A stretch of 64,000 bases of DNA from an uncultured Clostridia bacterium (lineage in GTDB: Bacteria > Bacillota > Clostridia > Lachnospirales > Lachnospiraceae): the NCBI GenBank assembly GCA_946629525.1, contig CAMOXU010000002.1, forward strand, positions 1 through 64,000, given 5' to 3'. Of the stretch, positions 9,647 to 20,100 are shown in pieces (position 1 is the stretch's first letter; the number at the start of each line of letters is the position of its first letter). Made by a program: the position numbers and the translations under genes. Under the pieces are notes generated by a model. That model saw only the letters and a list, made by a program, of their open reading frames with translations. It searched no databases and was not told the origin of the DNA.

Positions 9647-10318
9647 TTATGAATGCGGAATCATGGAAGCCAGCGACATCGCGAGCTGGTTCGCCGGCAG
9701 TGTCTGGACCAGAATTGTGCCCGGGCCGGTGATGACCGTATTGAACAGGCCTTCGCCGCCGAGCAGGATGTTCTTCACGCCCTTGATCGTGACGATGTCG
9801 AGGGAGCAGGACGCATCCATCATCGCCAGATATCCGGTGTCGATGATCTTCTTCTGGCCGGGTGCGAGCACATATTCGATCGCGGCTCCGTCGATCTCAA
9901 GGAAGACCATTCCGTCACCGCTGATCTTCCTCATGAGGAAGCCCTCACCGCCGAAGAAGCCTCCGGCGATCTTCCTCTGGATATAAACTTCGTTCTGGAG
10001 ATTGCCGATACTCGCGAGGAAAGCGCCCTTCTGAATGATGATCGGGGTGGACGGTGTGACGCGGACCGCGCGGATCGATCCGGGGAAGCTGGATGCGAAC
10101 GCGATCTCGCCCGGCTGATTTGCAACGTAGGTGTTCATGAACATGTTCTCGTTGGTCATGAGACGGCCGAACATCTTGCCGAGACCGTTTCCCTGCGTGC
10201 TCATCTCTATGCCGGGATCCATCCAGGCCATCGCACCGGCTTCACACTGGATCGCTTCGCCTTTGGCGAGCTGACAGCAGACGACAGGAAGGTTTCCGCC
10301 TTTGATTTCGTAATTCAT
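9647..10318 (-). CDS. AIM24 / TIGR00266 family protein
   Basis: MNYEIKGGNLPVVCCQLAKGEAIQCEAGAMAWMDPGIEMSTQG...GGEGLFNTVITGPGTILVQTLP typical of TIGR00266. Confidence 0.88.
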   Translation of the reverse strand: MNYEIKGGNLPVVCCQLAKGEAIQCEAGAMAWMDPGIEMSTQGNGLGKMFGRLMTNENMFMNTYVANQPGEIAFASSFPGSIRAVRVTPSTPIIIQKGAFLASIGNLQNEVYIQRKIAGGFFGGEGFLMRKISGDGMVFLEIDGAAIEYVLAPGQKKIIDTGYLAMMDASCSLDIVTIKGVKNILLGGEGLFNTVITGPGTILVQTLPANQLAMSLASMIPHS

Positions 10319-10379
10319 ACTTTGCCTCCGTTTTTGAAATATGCAGTGAATATTTACGTGCAGCAAAAAATCTGGAAGT

Positions 10380-10600
10380 CGGTAGATGTAAATATTATGA
10401 GAACTGCTTCGCGGTTCTCATAATCATAATTCGGCCTGCTTCGCAGGCCTTTTTATCGGGAGTTCCTTACGGAACTTCCGATAAGATATATTACAGGAAC
10501 CGATTCGCGAACCCTGTAATCGAACTTCGGCCGATAAATCGGCCTTTTTATCGGCAGTTCCTTGCGGAACTTCCGATAAGATATATTATATATTGAAATG
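10380..10600. repeat. Modular palindromic intergenic repeat cluster (family A)
   Basis: Successive hairpins: ATTATGAGAACTGCTTCGCGGTTCTCATAAT, GGCCTGCTTCGCAGGCC, two copies of TTTTTATCGG(G/C)AGTTCCTT(A/G)CGGAACTTCCGATAAGATATATTA. Related sequence at ~3475-3555, ~5365-5420 and ~12840-12930. Confidence 0.75.
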
Positions 10601-10689
10601 TTCTGAATTGAAATGAAAAACAAGAAAAAAGTCTGTAAATGCAAAACGCCCGGCTTAAGTGCCGGACAAGCTGCATTCTATATTATAAA

Positions 10690-11160
10690 GAAGCGGGGCA
10701 ATCTCATCTGCGATGCAACCTGCTTTATGCGGTCGGGCAGGCTTGCCCGAAGGAATTGCGCTTCGTTGTTTTTTGGATTTCGGCACTGCCTTTTCAGTTT
10801 TACTGATGAAAGGCAGTGCCTTTATATAAGAGAGATATATAAGAGAGAAGGTTGCCTGTATCAACCGTGTCTCTGAGTCTGTCGTAAGTGGGCAGCGCAT
10901 CCTTCCCGGTATCCGGATCCCGGCGAAGCCTCAGGGCCTCAAGCCTGTCGGATCGGTATCCGATGTTTTTTGTGAACCTGCGTTTGCAGGGTGTGCGCTG
11001 CGGTTCATTCCGCTCTTATCTATACTCTGGAAAAAGGTTTGCGTATGCCGGCGGATCTCCGCCCGGCTTTTTTATGTGCCGGGCTCCTTGCTCCCGGTGT
11101 TTTTTCTTGTGTCGGGCTTTTTCTCTTGCCCTGACATATATAGATACGAGAGGCTTTCCG
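10690..11160 (+). other. Structured intergenic region with several hairpin/T-tract units, apparently noncoding
   Basis: No convincing CDS; successive stems followed by T-runs, e.g. TCGGATCGGTATCCGATGTTTTTT and GCCGGCGGATCTCCGCCCGGCTTTTTT. Confidence 0.4.
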
Positions 11161-11419
11161 TGAGGGATAAATATTTCTCTATATTTTTTTCTGCTTTTTC
11201 GCCCCTTATTCTCAGAGGAAATACAGGTTCGTCCGGAGCCGCCTCAAAAACACGGATTCTTACTTTTTAAATGAAAAATAGGCGATCCGGGAATATACCC
11301 GCAAGACCCGGACGAAGAGCTGTTTCGGAATTCCTTCCGCAAGACCGGATAAGGAGACCTTTTGGAAACTTTCCGGCAGAACAGCATCCGAAGTGGTTGG
11401 GTTAAATTTAACTGTATAT

Positions 11420-11608
11420 AAAATCCAGAAAAGGTGGTATGATTATTGGACGCACCCGATTTCGGGAACCATGCCGGCGGGAACGATCTGCCGGTCGACG
11501 CTCTCCCTAAGAGCGATGTGAGAGCGTGGTCCGCTCTCCTTTTTACGAGGGATGTGTTCGAAGGTATATGCTCGCCGGAGCGGCTAAGATCAAACGGGGG
11601 AAAAACGA
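11420..11608 (+). promoter_or_regulatory. Leader with mutually exclusive terminator/anti-terminator stems upstream of sstT-like gene
   Basis: CGCTCTC (11499-11505), GAGAGCG (11520-11526), CGCTCTC (11532-11538) followed by CTTTTT; the middle segment can pair with either flank. AT-rich TATATAAAAT lies upstream. Confidence 0.5.
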
Positions 11609-12838
11609 ATGAAATCCATCATCAAAGGCTACAACAACACCAGTCTCATTCTGCGCATTGTGATCGGGCTCGTAATTGGCGCGATCCTCGGACTCGTCGC
11701 ACCAAAGCTTCCGGTCATCGGCCTGTTCGGCGACCTGTTCGTCGGTGCCCTGAAGGCGATTGCGCCGATTCTTGTATTTGTACTTGTCATTTCCTCTCTC
11801 GCGCAGTCACGCGAAGGATTTGACTCCAGGTTCGCGACGGTCATTTTCCTGTATATGATCAGTACGCTTGCAGCGGCAGTCGTCGCGGTCGTCGGAAGCT
11901 TTCTGTTCCCGCAGACCCTTGTACTGACAGCAGATGCCGCTGAGCAGGCAGCGCCGTCCGGAATCGCGGAAGTTCTCAGGAATCTTTTCATTAATATGAT
12001 CGCGAACCCGATCGCGGCGATCTCGGAAGGAAAGTACATCGGTATCCTGTTCTGGGCTGTCATTCTCGGGCTGGCTACAAAATCCGCTTCCCAGACGACG
12101 AAGCAGGTCTTAAATGACATCTCCGACGCAGTCTCGACAGCTGTCCGCTGGATCATCAATCTCGCGCCGTTCGGCATCTGCGGAATCGTATTCACGAACG
12201 TCGCGGAGAGCGGACTTGCAATTTTTACGACATATGGAAAGCTGCTCGCGCTGCTGGTCGGCTGCATGCTGTTCTCGGCTCTGGTCGTCAGCCCGCTCAT
12301 CGCCACGATCACGATGGGGAAGAACGGCTGGCCGCTTGCGATCCGCTGCCTGAAGGACAGCGGCATCACTGCATTTTTCACCAGAAGCTCCGCAGCAAAT
12401 ATCCCGGTCAACATGGAGCTCTGCAAGGCGCTTCAGCTTGACAAGGAAATCTATTCTGTATCGATCCCGCTCGGCGCGACCATCAACATGGACGGCGCGG
12501 CCATTACGATCTCCATCATGACGCTCGCCGCTGCACATACGCTGGGCGTGACGGTCGACGTTCCGTCGGCGATCGTTCTGTGCGTACTTTCGGCGCTGGC
12601 AGCCTGCGGCGCATCCGGCGTTGCCGGCGGATCGCTGCTGCTGATCCCGATGGCGTGCTCGATGTTCGGTATCTCCAATGACGTGTCCATGCAGGTCGTT
12701 GCAGTCGGCTTCATCATCGGCGTGGTACAGGATTCTCTGGAGACAGCGCTGAATTCTTCCGGCGACGTGCTCTTCGCGGCTACCGCGGAGTATCGGACCT
12801 GGCTGAAGGAGGGACGGGAGCTGCCGAAGTTCCTGTAA
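11609..12838 (+). CDS. sstT: Serine/threonine:Na+ symporter, SstT-like (DAACS family)
   Basis: MKSIIKGYNNTSLILRIVIGLVIGAILGL...; DAACS motifs SSAANIPVNMELCKAL, PLGATINMDGAAITI, SLLLIPMACSMFGIS, QDSLETALNSSGDVLF. Confidence 0.9.
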   Translation: MKSIIKGYNNTSLILRIVIGLVIGAILGLVAPKLPVIGLFGDLFVGALKAIAPILVFVLVISSLAQSREGFDSRFATVIFLYMISTLAAAVVAVVGSFLFPQTLVLTADAAEQAAPSGIAEVLRNLFINMIANPIAAISEGKYIGILFWAVILGLATKSASQTTKQVLNDISDAVSTAVRWIINLAPFGICGIVFTNVAESGLAIFTTYGKLLALLVGCMLFSALVVSPLIATITMGKNGWPLAIRCLKDSGITAFFTRSSAANIPVNMELCKALQLDKEIYSVSIPLGATINMDGAAITISIMTLAAAHTLGVTVDVPSAIVLCVLSALAACGASGVAGGSLLLIPMACSMFGISNDVSMQVVAVGFIIGVVQDSLETALNSSGDVLFAATAEYRTWLKEGRELPKFL

Positions 12839-13002
12839 GATTTCTTATCGGAAGCTGCGAAGCAGCTTTCGATAAAAAGGTCTGCGAAGCAGGCCGAATT
12901 ATGATTACAGGGTTCGCGAAGCGGCTCCTGTGATATCAGGAACGCGTCGGCGTCTTTTCGCAATCATAAGATGCACATTAGAAGCAAAGAACAGATCAGG
13001 GG

Positions 13003-13034
13003 CGGACACGAAAACGTGTCCGTCCTTTCTTGTT
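13003..13034 (+). terminator. Hairpin terminator
   Basis: GGGGCGGACACGAAAACGTGTCCGTCCTTTCTTG. Confidence 0.6.
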
Positions 13035-13138
13035 TCGTATGGAGTTTTCTGTTATTCTAAAATAACGGGAGTCTGTTCTGCCCGGACAGCCGGGTACGCA
13101 GTCCCGCTCCGGAGTGCTTTACGTGAGGGAATCATCTT

Positions 13139-14182
13139 ATGAAAAATAAAAACATCGACTCGATCCTGATCATAATATGCCTTTGCATCATTGCGGTACT
13201 GTCCGTCAATCTGATCCTTTCCCGCGGAAAGACAAAGGCGGACGCTCCGGTCGCGGCCTCACCGGATTCCGCGGCGGAAAGTGCCAAAACGCTTGAAGAG
13301 CAGGCGGCAGCGCAGGCAGCAGCTGAATCTGCGGCGGCGGAACAGGCGGAACTGGATGCGGCTGCGTCCAGGGCAGAGGAGGTCGCCAATGAGATCGCCC
13401 AAACGACAGATCCGGCAGAGGAGCAGGGGGCGGCTTATCCGAACGGAAAGCCCGGATTCACCACGGAGAATATTGATTTTGACTACATCAATACGCTGGA
13501 CAACGGGATCATCGGGGCCGGATATTATGACGGAAACCGCGATGAACTGAACCGGCCGAACGAGGTCGTCGCGAATCAGGACGCGTACGCGGGATATAAC
13601 GCGGTCTTCGTGCGGGATCCCGACAACACCATCATGCTGACCTTTACACTGGGATACGAGGCCGGGTATACCGCCATGGTCCTCGACACGCTGGCGGAGA
13701 GAGGGATCAGGGCGACGTTCTTCGTCAACCATATGTATGCGAGTGAGAATCCGGATCTCGTCCGGCGCATGATCGACGAGGGCCATGTCGTCGGAAGCCA
13801 TTCCTGGTCGCATCCGGAGCCGGGAGTTCCGGCGCTCGGGATCGAGGGTGCCTATGAGGACATGGTCTCGATGCAGGACTACATGCGGGAGAACTTTGCT
13901 TATGAGGTTTTTCTGTATTCCTTCCCGTCGGGCCGCTTCAGCATCGCGACACTGGAGCTCGCAAGGGAGCTCGGCTATAAGACTGTATTCTGGAGCTTTG
14001 CCTACAACGACTACGATCAGACCAATCCGCCCTCGACAGATGAAGCTTTCGCGAGATTTGTCGGCGAGCTGCATCCCGGAGCAATCTATCTGATGCATCT
14101 GATGGTTCCGGCAAATCAGGAAGCGCTGGGACCTTTCCTCGACGAGGCGATGGCGGAAGGGTATACGTTTGTTACCTACTGA
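13139..14182 (+). CDS. Polysaccharide deacetylase family protein (NodB homology), membrane-anchored N-terminus
   Basis: N-terminal TM; LTFTLGYEAGYTAMVLDTLAERGIRATFFVNHMYASENPDLVRRMIDEGHVVGSHSWSHPE NodB motifs. Confidence 0.85.
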   Translation: MKNKNIDSILIIICLCIIAVLSVNLILSRGKTKADAPVAASPDSAAESAKTLEEQAAAQAAAESAAAEQAELDAAASRAEEVANEIAQTTDPAEEQGAAYPNGKPGFTTENIDFDYINTLDNGIIGAGYYDGNRDELNRPNEVVANQDAYAGYNAVFVRDPDNTIMLTFTLGYEAGYTAMVLDTLAERGIRATFFVNHMYASENPDLVRRMIDEGHVVGSHSWSHPEPGVPALGIEGAYEDMVSMQDYMRENFAYEVFLYSFPSGRFSIATLELARELGYKTVFWSFAYNDYDQTNPPSTDEAFARFVGELHPGAIYLMHLMVPANQEALGPFLDEAMAEGYTFVTY

Positions 14183-14412
14183 TCCGTCCACAGGAAAACT
14201 TTCCCCGGCAGGTTACACTTGAACAATTTGGAAGGCGCTTCGCGCCCGGCGCGGTGCACCAAGGCGCCGGGGTTCTTGATCGGAAAGTCATATCATCAGA
14301 AAATGATGTGACTTTCTTCTTATATATAAGCAGATTGACGCGCATGACTCCCGCCGCATATGTTACGGGCATTGCGTGATACAGAACAGAAAATAAGTCA
14401 GGAGACAACCTT

Positions 14413-15348
14413 ATGCACACACGCGGCCGTACCGCCGGAATCGTCCTCGGGACATTTGCATGCTATATTCTCGGATTTCTGCTTCTGCGCCGGTATTTCT
14501 ATCCGGTCCTGCGGCGGATATGCGGGTTTCTTCATATTATATATATCGGCGGGTATTTTTCGGCAGCCCTCTTTGAACTCGCGCTTCTCGTGTTCGTTCT
14601 CCTCATGATGAAATGCACGGGACAGCTCCGGGTCCTCAGGGCACCCCGGGGAACATTTTTCAGAGGGCTTTTCACCGGAGGATTCATGATCGCGATGGCG
14701 CTTTACGCGATCGTCTCGGCGATCATTTCCCGGATGGACAGCCTCGCCTTCCAGGGGAAGGGGACGATCCTCTTCTCGACGATCCTTTTCCTCTTTACGG
14801 GGATGGCGGAGGAATTCATGTTCCGCGGGATCACGGCGGACGTCCTGCTCCGCGGAGGCTTCGGCGCAGCCGTGAAAAACGATGCATCCGTCTGCGGGAA
14901 AGACGCAGTGTCCTTGCGGGAAGCTGAGAGTACGGCGGACGGCATCCCCGGGAGTGCCCCGCGGACGCAGGCCGTTACGCCCGGGCGCGTATGGAGAGCG
15001 GTCCTTATATCCGGGCTCCTCTTCGGGCTCATGCACGCGCTGAATTTTCTCAGCGCAAATCCGACAGGCGTGATCGTGCAGATGATCTCGGCGGCTCTTG
15101 TCGGCATGCTGATCGCAGCCATCTACTGCCGCTCCGGGAATATCTGGGTGGTCGCCGCGATCCATGCGTTCAATGACATTGCAGCGGGTTTTCCCACACT
15201 GGTCCTCCGGGGGGATGGCGGGATCTCGGGAATCATCGGATCCTACGGTCTTATGCATCTTCTCACGCTCCTCCCTTACGGGATCGCCCTTCTCTTTCTT
15301 CTTCGGCGAAGTAAGATGGGAGAGATCGCGGAGAATTTCGCTCCGTGA
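14413..15348 (+). CDS. CPBP-family intramembrane metalloprotease (CAAX-like)
   Basis: GMAEEFMFRGI (EExxxR), GLLFGLMHALNF (FxxxH), HAFNDI motifs. Confidence 0.85.
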   Translation: MHTRGRTAGIVLGTFACYILGFLLLRRYFYPVLRRICGFLHIIYIGGYFSAALFELALLVFVLLMMKCTGQLRVLRAPRGTFFRGLFTGGFMIAMALYAIVSAIISRMDSLAFQGKGTILFSTILFLFTGMAEEFMFRGITADVLLRGGFGAAVKNDASVCGKDAVSLREAESTADGIPGSAPRTQAVTPGRVWRAVLISGLLFGLMHALNFLSANPTGVIVQMISAALVGMLIAAIYCRSGNIWVVAAIHAFNDIAAGFPTLVLRGDGGISGIIGSYGLMHLLTLLPYGIALLFLLRRSKMGEIAENFAP

Positions 15349-15440
15349 GTGCCGGTCCCTTCCGTACGGATGCGCAGACCGGGACCGTAATATTTCACAA
15401 AGTTATCACATTTTTAAAAAGGCTCTATCAAATTATAGTC

Positions 15441-15587
15441 CTTTAATGATAGTGCATCGTATATAGTAGTGTACGGATACTATACTCAGGCAGCTGCGGA
15501 ATTCTATGTTCACAGGAATTGTATGAGTAATTCAAACAATTCCTGTGAACAACAGAGTTCCGCAGACACCTGACACTATCATTAAAG
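15441..15587. repeat. ~147-bp nearly palindromic element upstream of the TPR gene
   Basis: Outer arms CTTTAATGATAGTG / CACTATCATTAAAG; inner arms GCGGAATTCTATGTTCACAGGAATTGT / ACAATTCCTGTGAACAACAGAGTTCCGC. Confidence 0.75.
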
Positions 15588-15616
15588 AAAGGAGATCAGA
15601 CAAAGGCAGGCAGAAA

Positions 15617-16693
15617 ATGGAAGGAAAAACAAACGAAAAAGTTGAAAACCTGGTCAAAGTTCCGCTGTACAAGAAGACATGGGTGAGAGTGCTCGCCATT
15701 CTTCTTGCCATCGTGCTCGCAGTCTCGGGCGTTCTTGTGAACGGGTACATATCGGACGTAAGAATTGCCGAAAGCGCTGATGAGATGACGAAGAAGCTCG
15801 CGGAGCGGGAGGAACTGCGGAATCAGTGGACCCCTGTTGTCGGCGAAGAACTGATCCGCGCGCTGCGCGAACAGGGAAAAGCAGACACAAACTACGCAAA
15901 GGCTATGGCCGCTGTGGACGAGGGGCGTTATGAGGACGCGATCGAGCCGCTCGAGAGCCTGACGGAACAGCTCGCGGATGTGCAGACGAAGGATGAACTT
16001 CTGCGTCTTCTCGCGGACATCTACTATTCCTATGGCCGCTATGAAGAGCTGAAAACGACTTGTGACCGTCTGCTCGAGATCGACCTGGACGGCGACGGTA
16101 CTCTGCATTTTATGAAGGGCTTCGCGGAAGCGCAGCTTGGAGAGCACGAGTCCGCAGTCGAACATCTGGAGGAGGCGCTTAACCGCAATTTCGGCGGAGC
16201 CCAGTACTGTGAACTTCAGCTCCTTCTCTCCGCGACGAATGCGGGAATGCAGGAGAAGGCGATCAGCACAGGCGAGAAGCTTCTCAAGGAAGAACTGGAA
16301 GCCGAAGGCGAGATCGTCACCTGCTATCTGACAGGTCTGAATTATCTGCAGAAGGGCGAGCCAAAGAAAGCAATTCCTTTGTTTGATCGGCTCCTTAAGG
16401 TCAGCACGCTGACGGAAGCTCAGAAAGCGGAGTACACCTACATGAGGGGTGTCGCAAATCTTTCCGCCGAAGACTACAAAGCTGCGAAAGCTGATTTTGA
16501 CGCCGCCATCGCGCTCGGACTGGATTCCACAGAGCTCCACTACAACGCGGCGGTCGCAGATCTGGCTCTTGAAAATTACGACGAAGCCGTAAAGGAGCTT
16601 GAGATCGCAGCAGAGAGAACGGACAATGAGGAACTGGCGGCGTCCGCAAAGGAAATGCTCGCATCCATCAGGTCGGCGCAGACAGCGGGATGA
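15617..16693 (+). CDS. TPR-repeat protein with N-terminal TM helix
   Basis: MEGKTNEKVENLVKVPLYKKTWVRVLAILLAIVLAVSGV TM; repeated A-x-G-x-Y/x-x-A-I-x-x-L TPR-like helices (YEDAIEPLESL, YKAAKADFDAAIALG, YDEAVKELEIA). Confidence 0.8.
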   Translation: MEGKTNEKVENLVKVPLYKKTWVRVLAILLAIVLAVSGVLVNGYISDVRIAESADEMTKKLAEREELRNQWTPVVGEELIRALREQGKADTNYAKAMAAVDEGRYEDAIEPLESLTEQLADVQTKDELLRLLADIYYSYGRYEELKTTCDRLLEIDLDGDGTLHFMKGFAEAQLGEHESAVEHLEEALNRNFGGAQYCELQLLLSATNAGMQEKAISTGEKLLKEELEAEGEIVTCYLTGLNYLQKGEPKKAIPLFDRLLKVSTLTEAQKAEYTYMRGVANLSAEDYKAAKADFDAAIALGLDSTELHYNAAVADLALENYDEAVKELEIAAERTDNEELAASAKEMLASIRSAQTAG

Positions 16694-17109
16694 GACCGAA
16701 GGTATAAGAAATGTGCATTTTATGAATAACGGCGAAGGAATTGAAGACAACTATTAAAAAATATACAGATTAAGATTTTTTAAACTGGTGGAAATTCTAT
16801 CCCGGATATCATAAAATAATAATATCTATACTATAAGGCGTACTATGCCCAAAAACGGCATGGTTCACAAGGAGCAATATGTATCCGTATAGACGGCACA
16901 GCCCCGGAAACTGTACCGAAAGACCCTGATCGCCAGAAGATCCAATCAGCCGGAGAACGACGGTCGGGCAGTAACTTATAGACAATGGTTTCTTTTGCTT
17001 TCAAAACACAGGCATGATGCGCAGGCCGGGCGACCGGCAGCCGGGGAGTATCTGTGCGGGAATGAGGGGTTGAAGGCAGGGGGAACGAAAGAAACACAAG
17101 GAGAACCAT

Positions 17110-20100
17110 ATGGCGAAAAAGAAGAACAAACGACTTAAAGTATTGATGGCCGGATTGATCTTCTGCCTCGTATTGAACGGGGCGATGGCTGCAGCCGTTT
17201 TCGCGTCGGAGGATGATCCCGTTGTCGAAGAGCCGGCAATCGAGGAGACCCTGACCGGTGCAACCGATGAGGAAAGCACCGATCCGAATGGCGGAAGCAA
17301 TGCGGGTTCCGAAAACCAGCAGGACGCCAACACCGGTTCGGAAGGGAACCAGTCCGGTTCTGAGAATCCGTCGGGCAATACGCCTTCGGGATCAGGAAGT
17401 TCGGAGAGCGGCTCATCCTCACAGAATCCGGATGCAGGCGGCTCGGGAAGTTCTTCCGGGCAGAACTCCGGTGAGTCAGGTTCGGGTTCAGGATCCGGAT
17501 CAGGCTCAGGATCGGAATCAGGCTCAGGTTCGGGTTCAGGTTCAGGATCCGGTGAGTCCGGTTCGGGATCAGCCTCAGGATCCGGATCGGGATCAGGTTC
17601 GGGTTCCGAATCAGGCTCCGCGACCACTGACTCACACGCGGGCAGTGAATCGAAGAACACAGACGTCTCTGATCCGGCAAGTGTGGCGGATGGCTCCGCA
17701 TCTTATGTGGAGAACGTCTCCGGCGGATCGAACTCTGTAACGGAAGCAGTCAAGAAGACGAACAGCGCATCTGCCATCACGGCGGACGAGAGCGTTCTGA
17801 CAAAAGCGTCTGAATCGGCGGAAGTAAAGAACGCCATTCAGCTCGCAGTCGACGAGGCCCTCAAGGCAGCGACGGCCTCCACAACTGAACTCACAGTGAC
17901 AGTTGAGGACGGACAGTATGACGGAGATATTACGATCAAGAAGGGTGACGGTCAGACACTGAGTGACGACCTGAAGCTCTACATTCTTGCGAGCGGGTCA
18001 TACACAGCTGCGGAAGAAGGCAAGACGATCGACAAGACGAAGATCACGGCGGGTGCTGCAGGCGGCGCAAAGGTCGGCGGCAACATCTCGATCGACGGGA
18101 TCAACGTTATCCTTGCGGGTCTCTATTACTCGCTGGATACGACGATCAACGTTAAGAATTCCAGGACGAGCATCTATGGAACGGAAAAGGCTGATACGAT
18201 CCATATGACACTCGATGAAGGCGGTACGATCGATACTGTCCGGGCAGGAAACGGCGCGGATGATATCGCACTCTCAGGAAAGACGAAGACGGACGGAGTG
18301 GTGGCGACGATCTACGGCGATGCCGGAGACGACACCTACACGATCGACCTCCTTGCAACAGTCAAGGAAGAGACGACCACTACGACCACGAATAATACGA
18401 ATGGCGAAGGCTCTTCCGAAACACCGGAAACACCGGAGACGCCCGAGACACAGCCGGCCAAGCCGGAGGTCCGCATCTCGGATTCCGACAAGGTCGGAAC
18501 GCTGGAGCTGACCGGCAAGCTGAAGGACGAGAATTCTCTGACGGCTGAGGAAAAGACTACCGGAGCTACAAAGAGCGTCGTCACAACGGCTGTTGAATCA
18601 GAGGGAACGACAACAAAGATCACGGCAGTAGGCATTTCCAATTTCACAGATTCTCTTGAGAATAAGAAGACAGTCGAGATCTCCACTCTCGCGTCGAGCT
18701 ACAATGAGGAACTGCAGAACTGCGCGAACTACGTCTTCAAGGGCAAGGTGGAGAATACGAAGCTCACGAAGACGGACGGAGCAAAGTACTACACGAACTT
18801 CATCGTCAAGGACGACGGGACGCTCACGGTCGGCAATCTCGATGCCGGGAACGCGAATCTGAAGCTTGAGGCGGAGAAGGTCGTCGTGAACGGAGCGGTC
18901 AAGGCGAAGACTGTTAAGATCAAGGCCCTTGACGCAGCGGAGATGCTCATCGATACGGAGCTTCCGGTCGAGGTCGCGGGTGTTCAGGAGATCAAAGTAG
19001 GAAATGCATTCAACATGAACACCGCAACGGTCGATGTCTCGAAGAACGGATCGATCACAGCGGACAGAGTCAGCATCGAAGCGGAGACGAAGGCGACGAT
19101 CAAGCCGGAGGAAATTCTTGAGAAATATAATCTCAACATTCTGGCGATCAAGTCCCTCACATCCAGAATTACGATTGCTGGCCTTGTCGAATCGACACTT
19201 GGAAATATCTGGGCTTTTGCAAAGGCAGCCCTGAAGGCTGACGAGGCCGACAATGCGGAAACGGCATTCAATGCCCGCATAGTCCTTCCGGATGCAATCG
19301 TTGAGGTGCTGGACGGCGGTGTGCTGAAAGCAGCCATGGACGTAAGTCTCAAGGCGGTCAGCACAGTCGATCTGTTCACCAAGGCGGTCAGCACGGAGAA
19401 ACTCGCGGTGGCGGTAGCCGCAGGTATCGTCAACAATGATGCCCATGTGACCAACAAGGGCACCATTAAGGCGGTCGGCGACGTCGATCTGAATGCGAAG
19501 GCGTCTGTGAAGGCGGTCACCAAAGCGGAGAAGGGCTCCAAGCAGTCGAAAGACACGACCTACGGTGCCTTCATCGCGGCGGGGATCATTATCCAGGATG
19601 CCAGCGCGTCGGTGGAGGAGCACGGCGAGATCCTGGCGGTCGGCAAAGTGACCTTGAATTCCGAGTCGATTGAAAATGTAAAGACACTGGCAACTTCGGA
19701 AGCAGCCAAGTCTGCGGAAGAAGGAAAGAATGAAAATAAGGACACGGACGCGGACAACACAGAGAAGACTCTGAAGAATACCACGGAAGCGGCCAAAAAG
19801 AGTGCGCAGCAGAACGGTGCCGGCGCAGACAAGCAGAAGAAGCTCGACGAAGTGAACAAGAAGATCACTTCCGGCGAAGGCAAGAATATCACTGCGAAGT
19901 CGACCGAAGGCGCTACGATCACTGCGAACTCCAAGGCCAAGGCAGGCGAGACGGTCAATGTGACGGTCAAGGCCAAAGAAGGCTACAAAGTGTCCGGCGC
20001 GACCTACTCTTATTATGAGCCGGGTTCGGCCACGAAGACGACGAAGAATCTTTCGAAGGTCAAGGACGGTGTGTCCGGTTCCACCGGCTACACGTTCGTG

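Noticed and set aside
10865-11060. 6S RNA or other named ncRNA
   Set aside because: Structured and terminator-like, but I cannot match a specific RNA family by eye; reported only as an unexplained structured region.
11515-11545. T-box riboswitch upstream of sstT
   Set aside because: GAGCGTGGTCCGC superficially resembles the T-box GGGTGGNACCGCG, but the near-invariant motif is not matched and I see no specifier-loop architecture.
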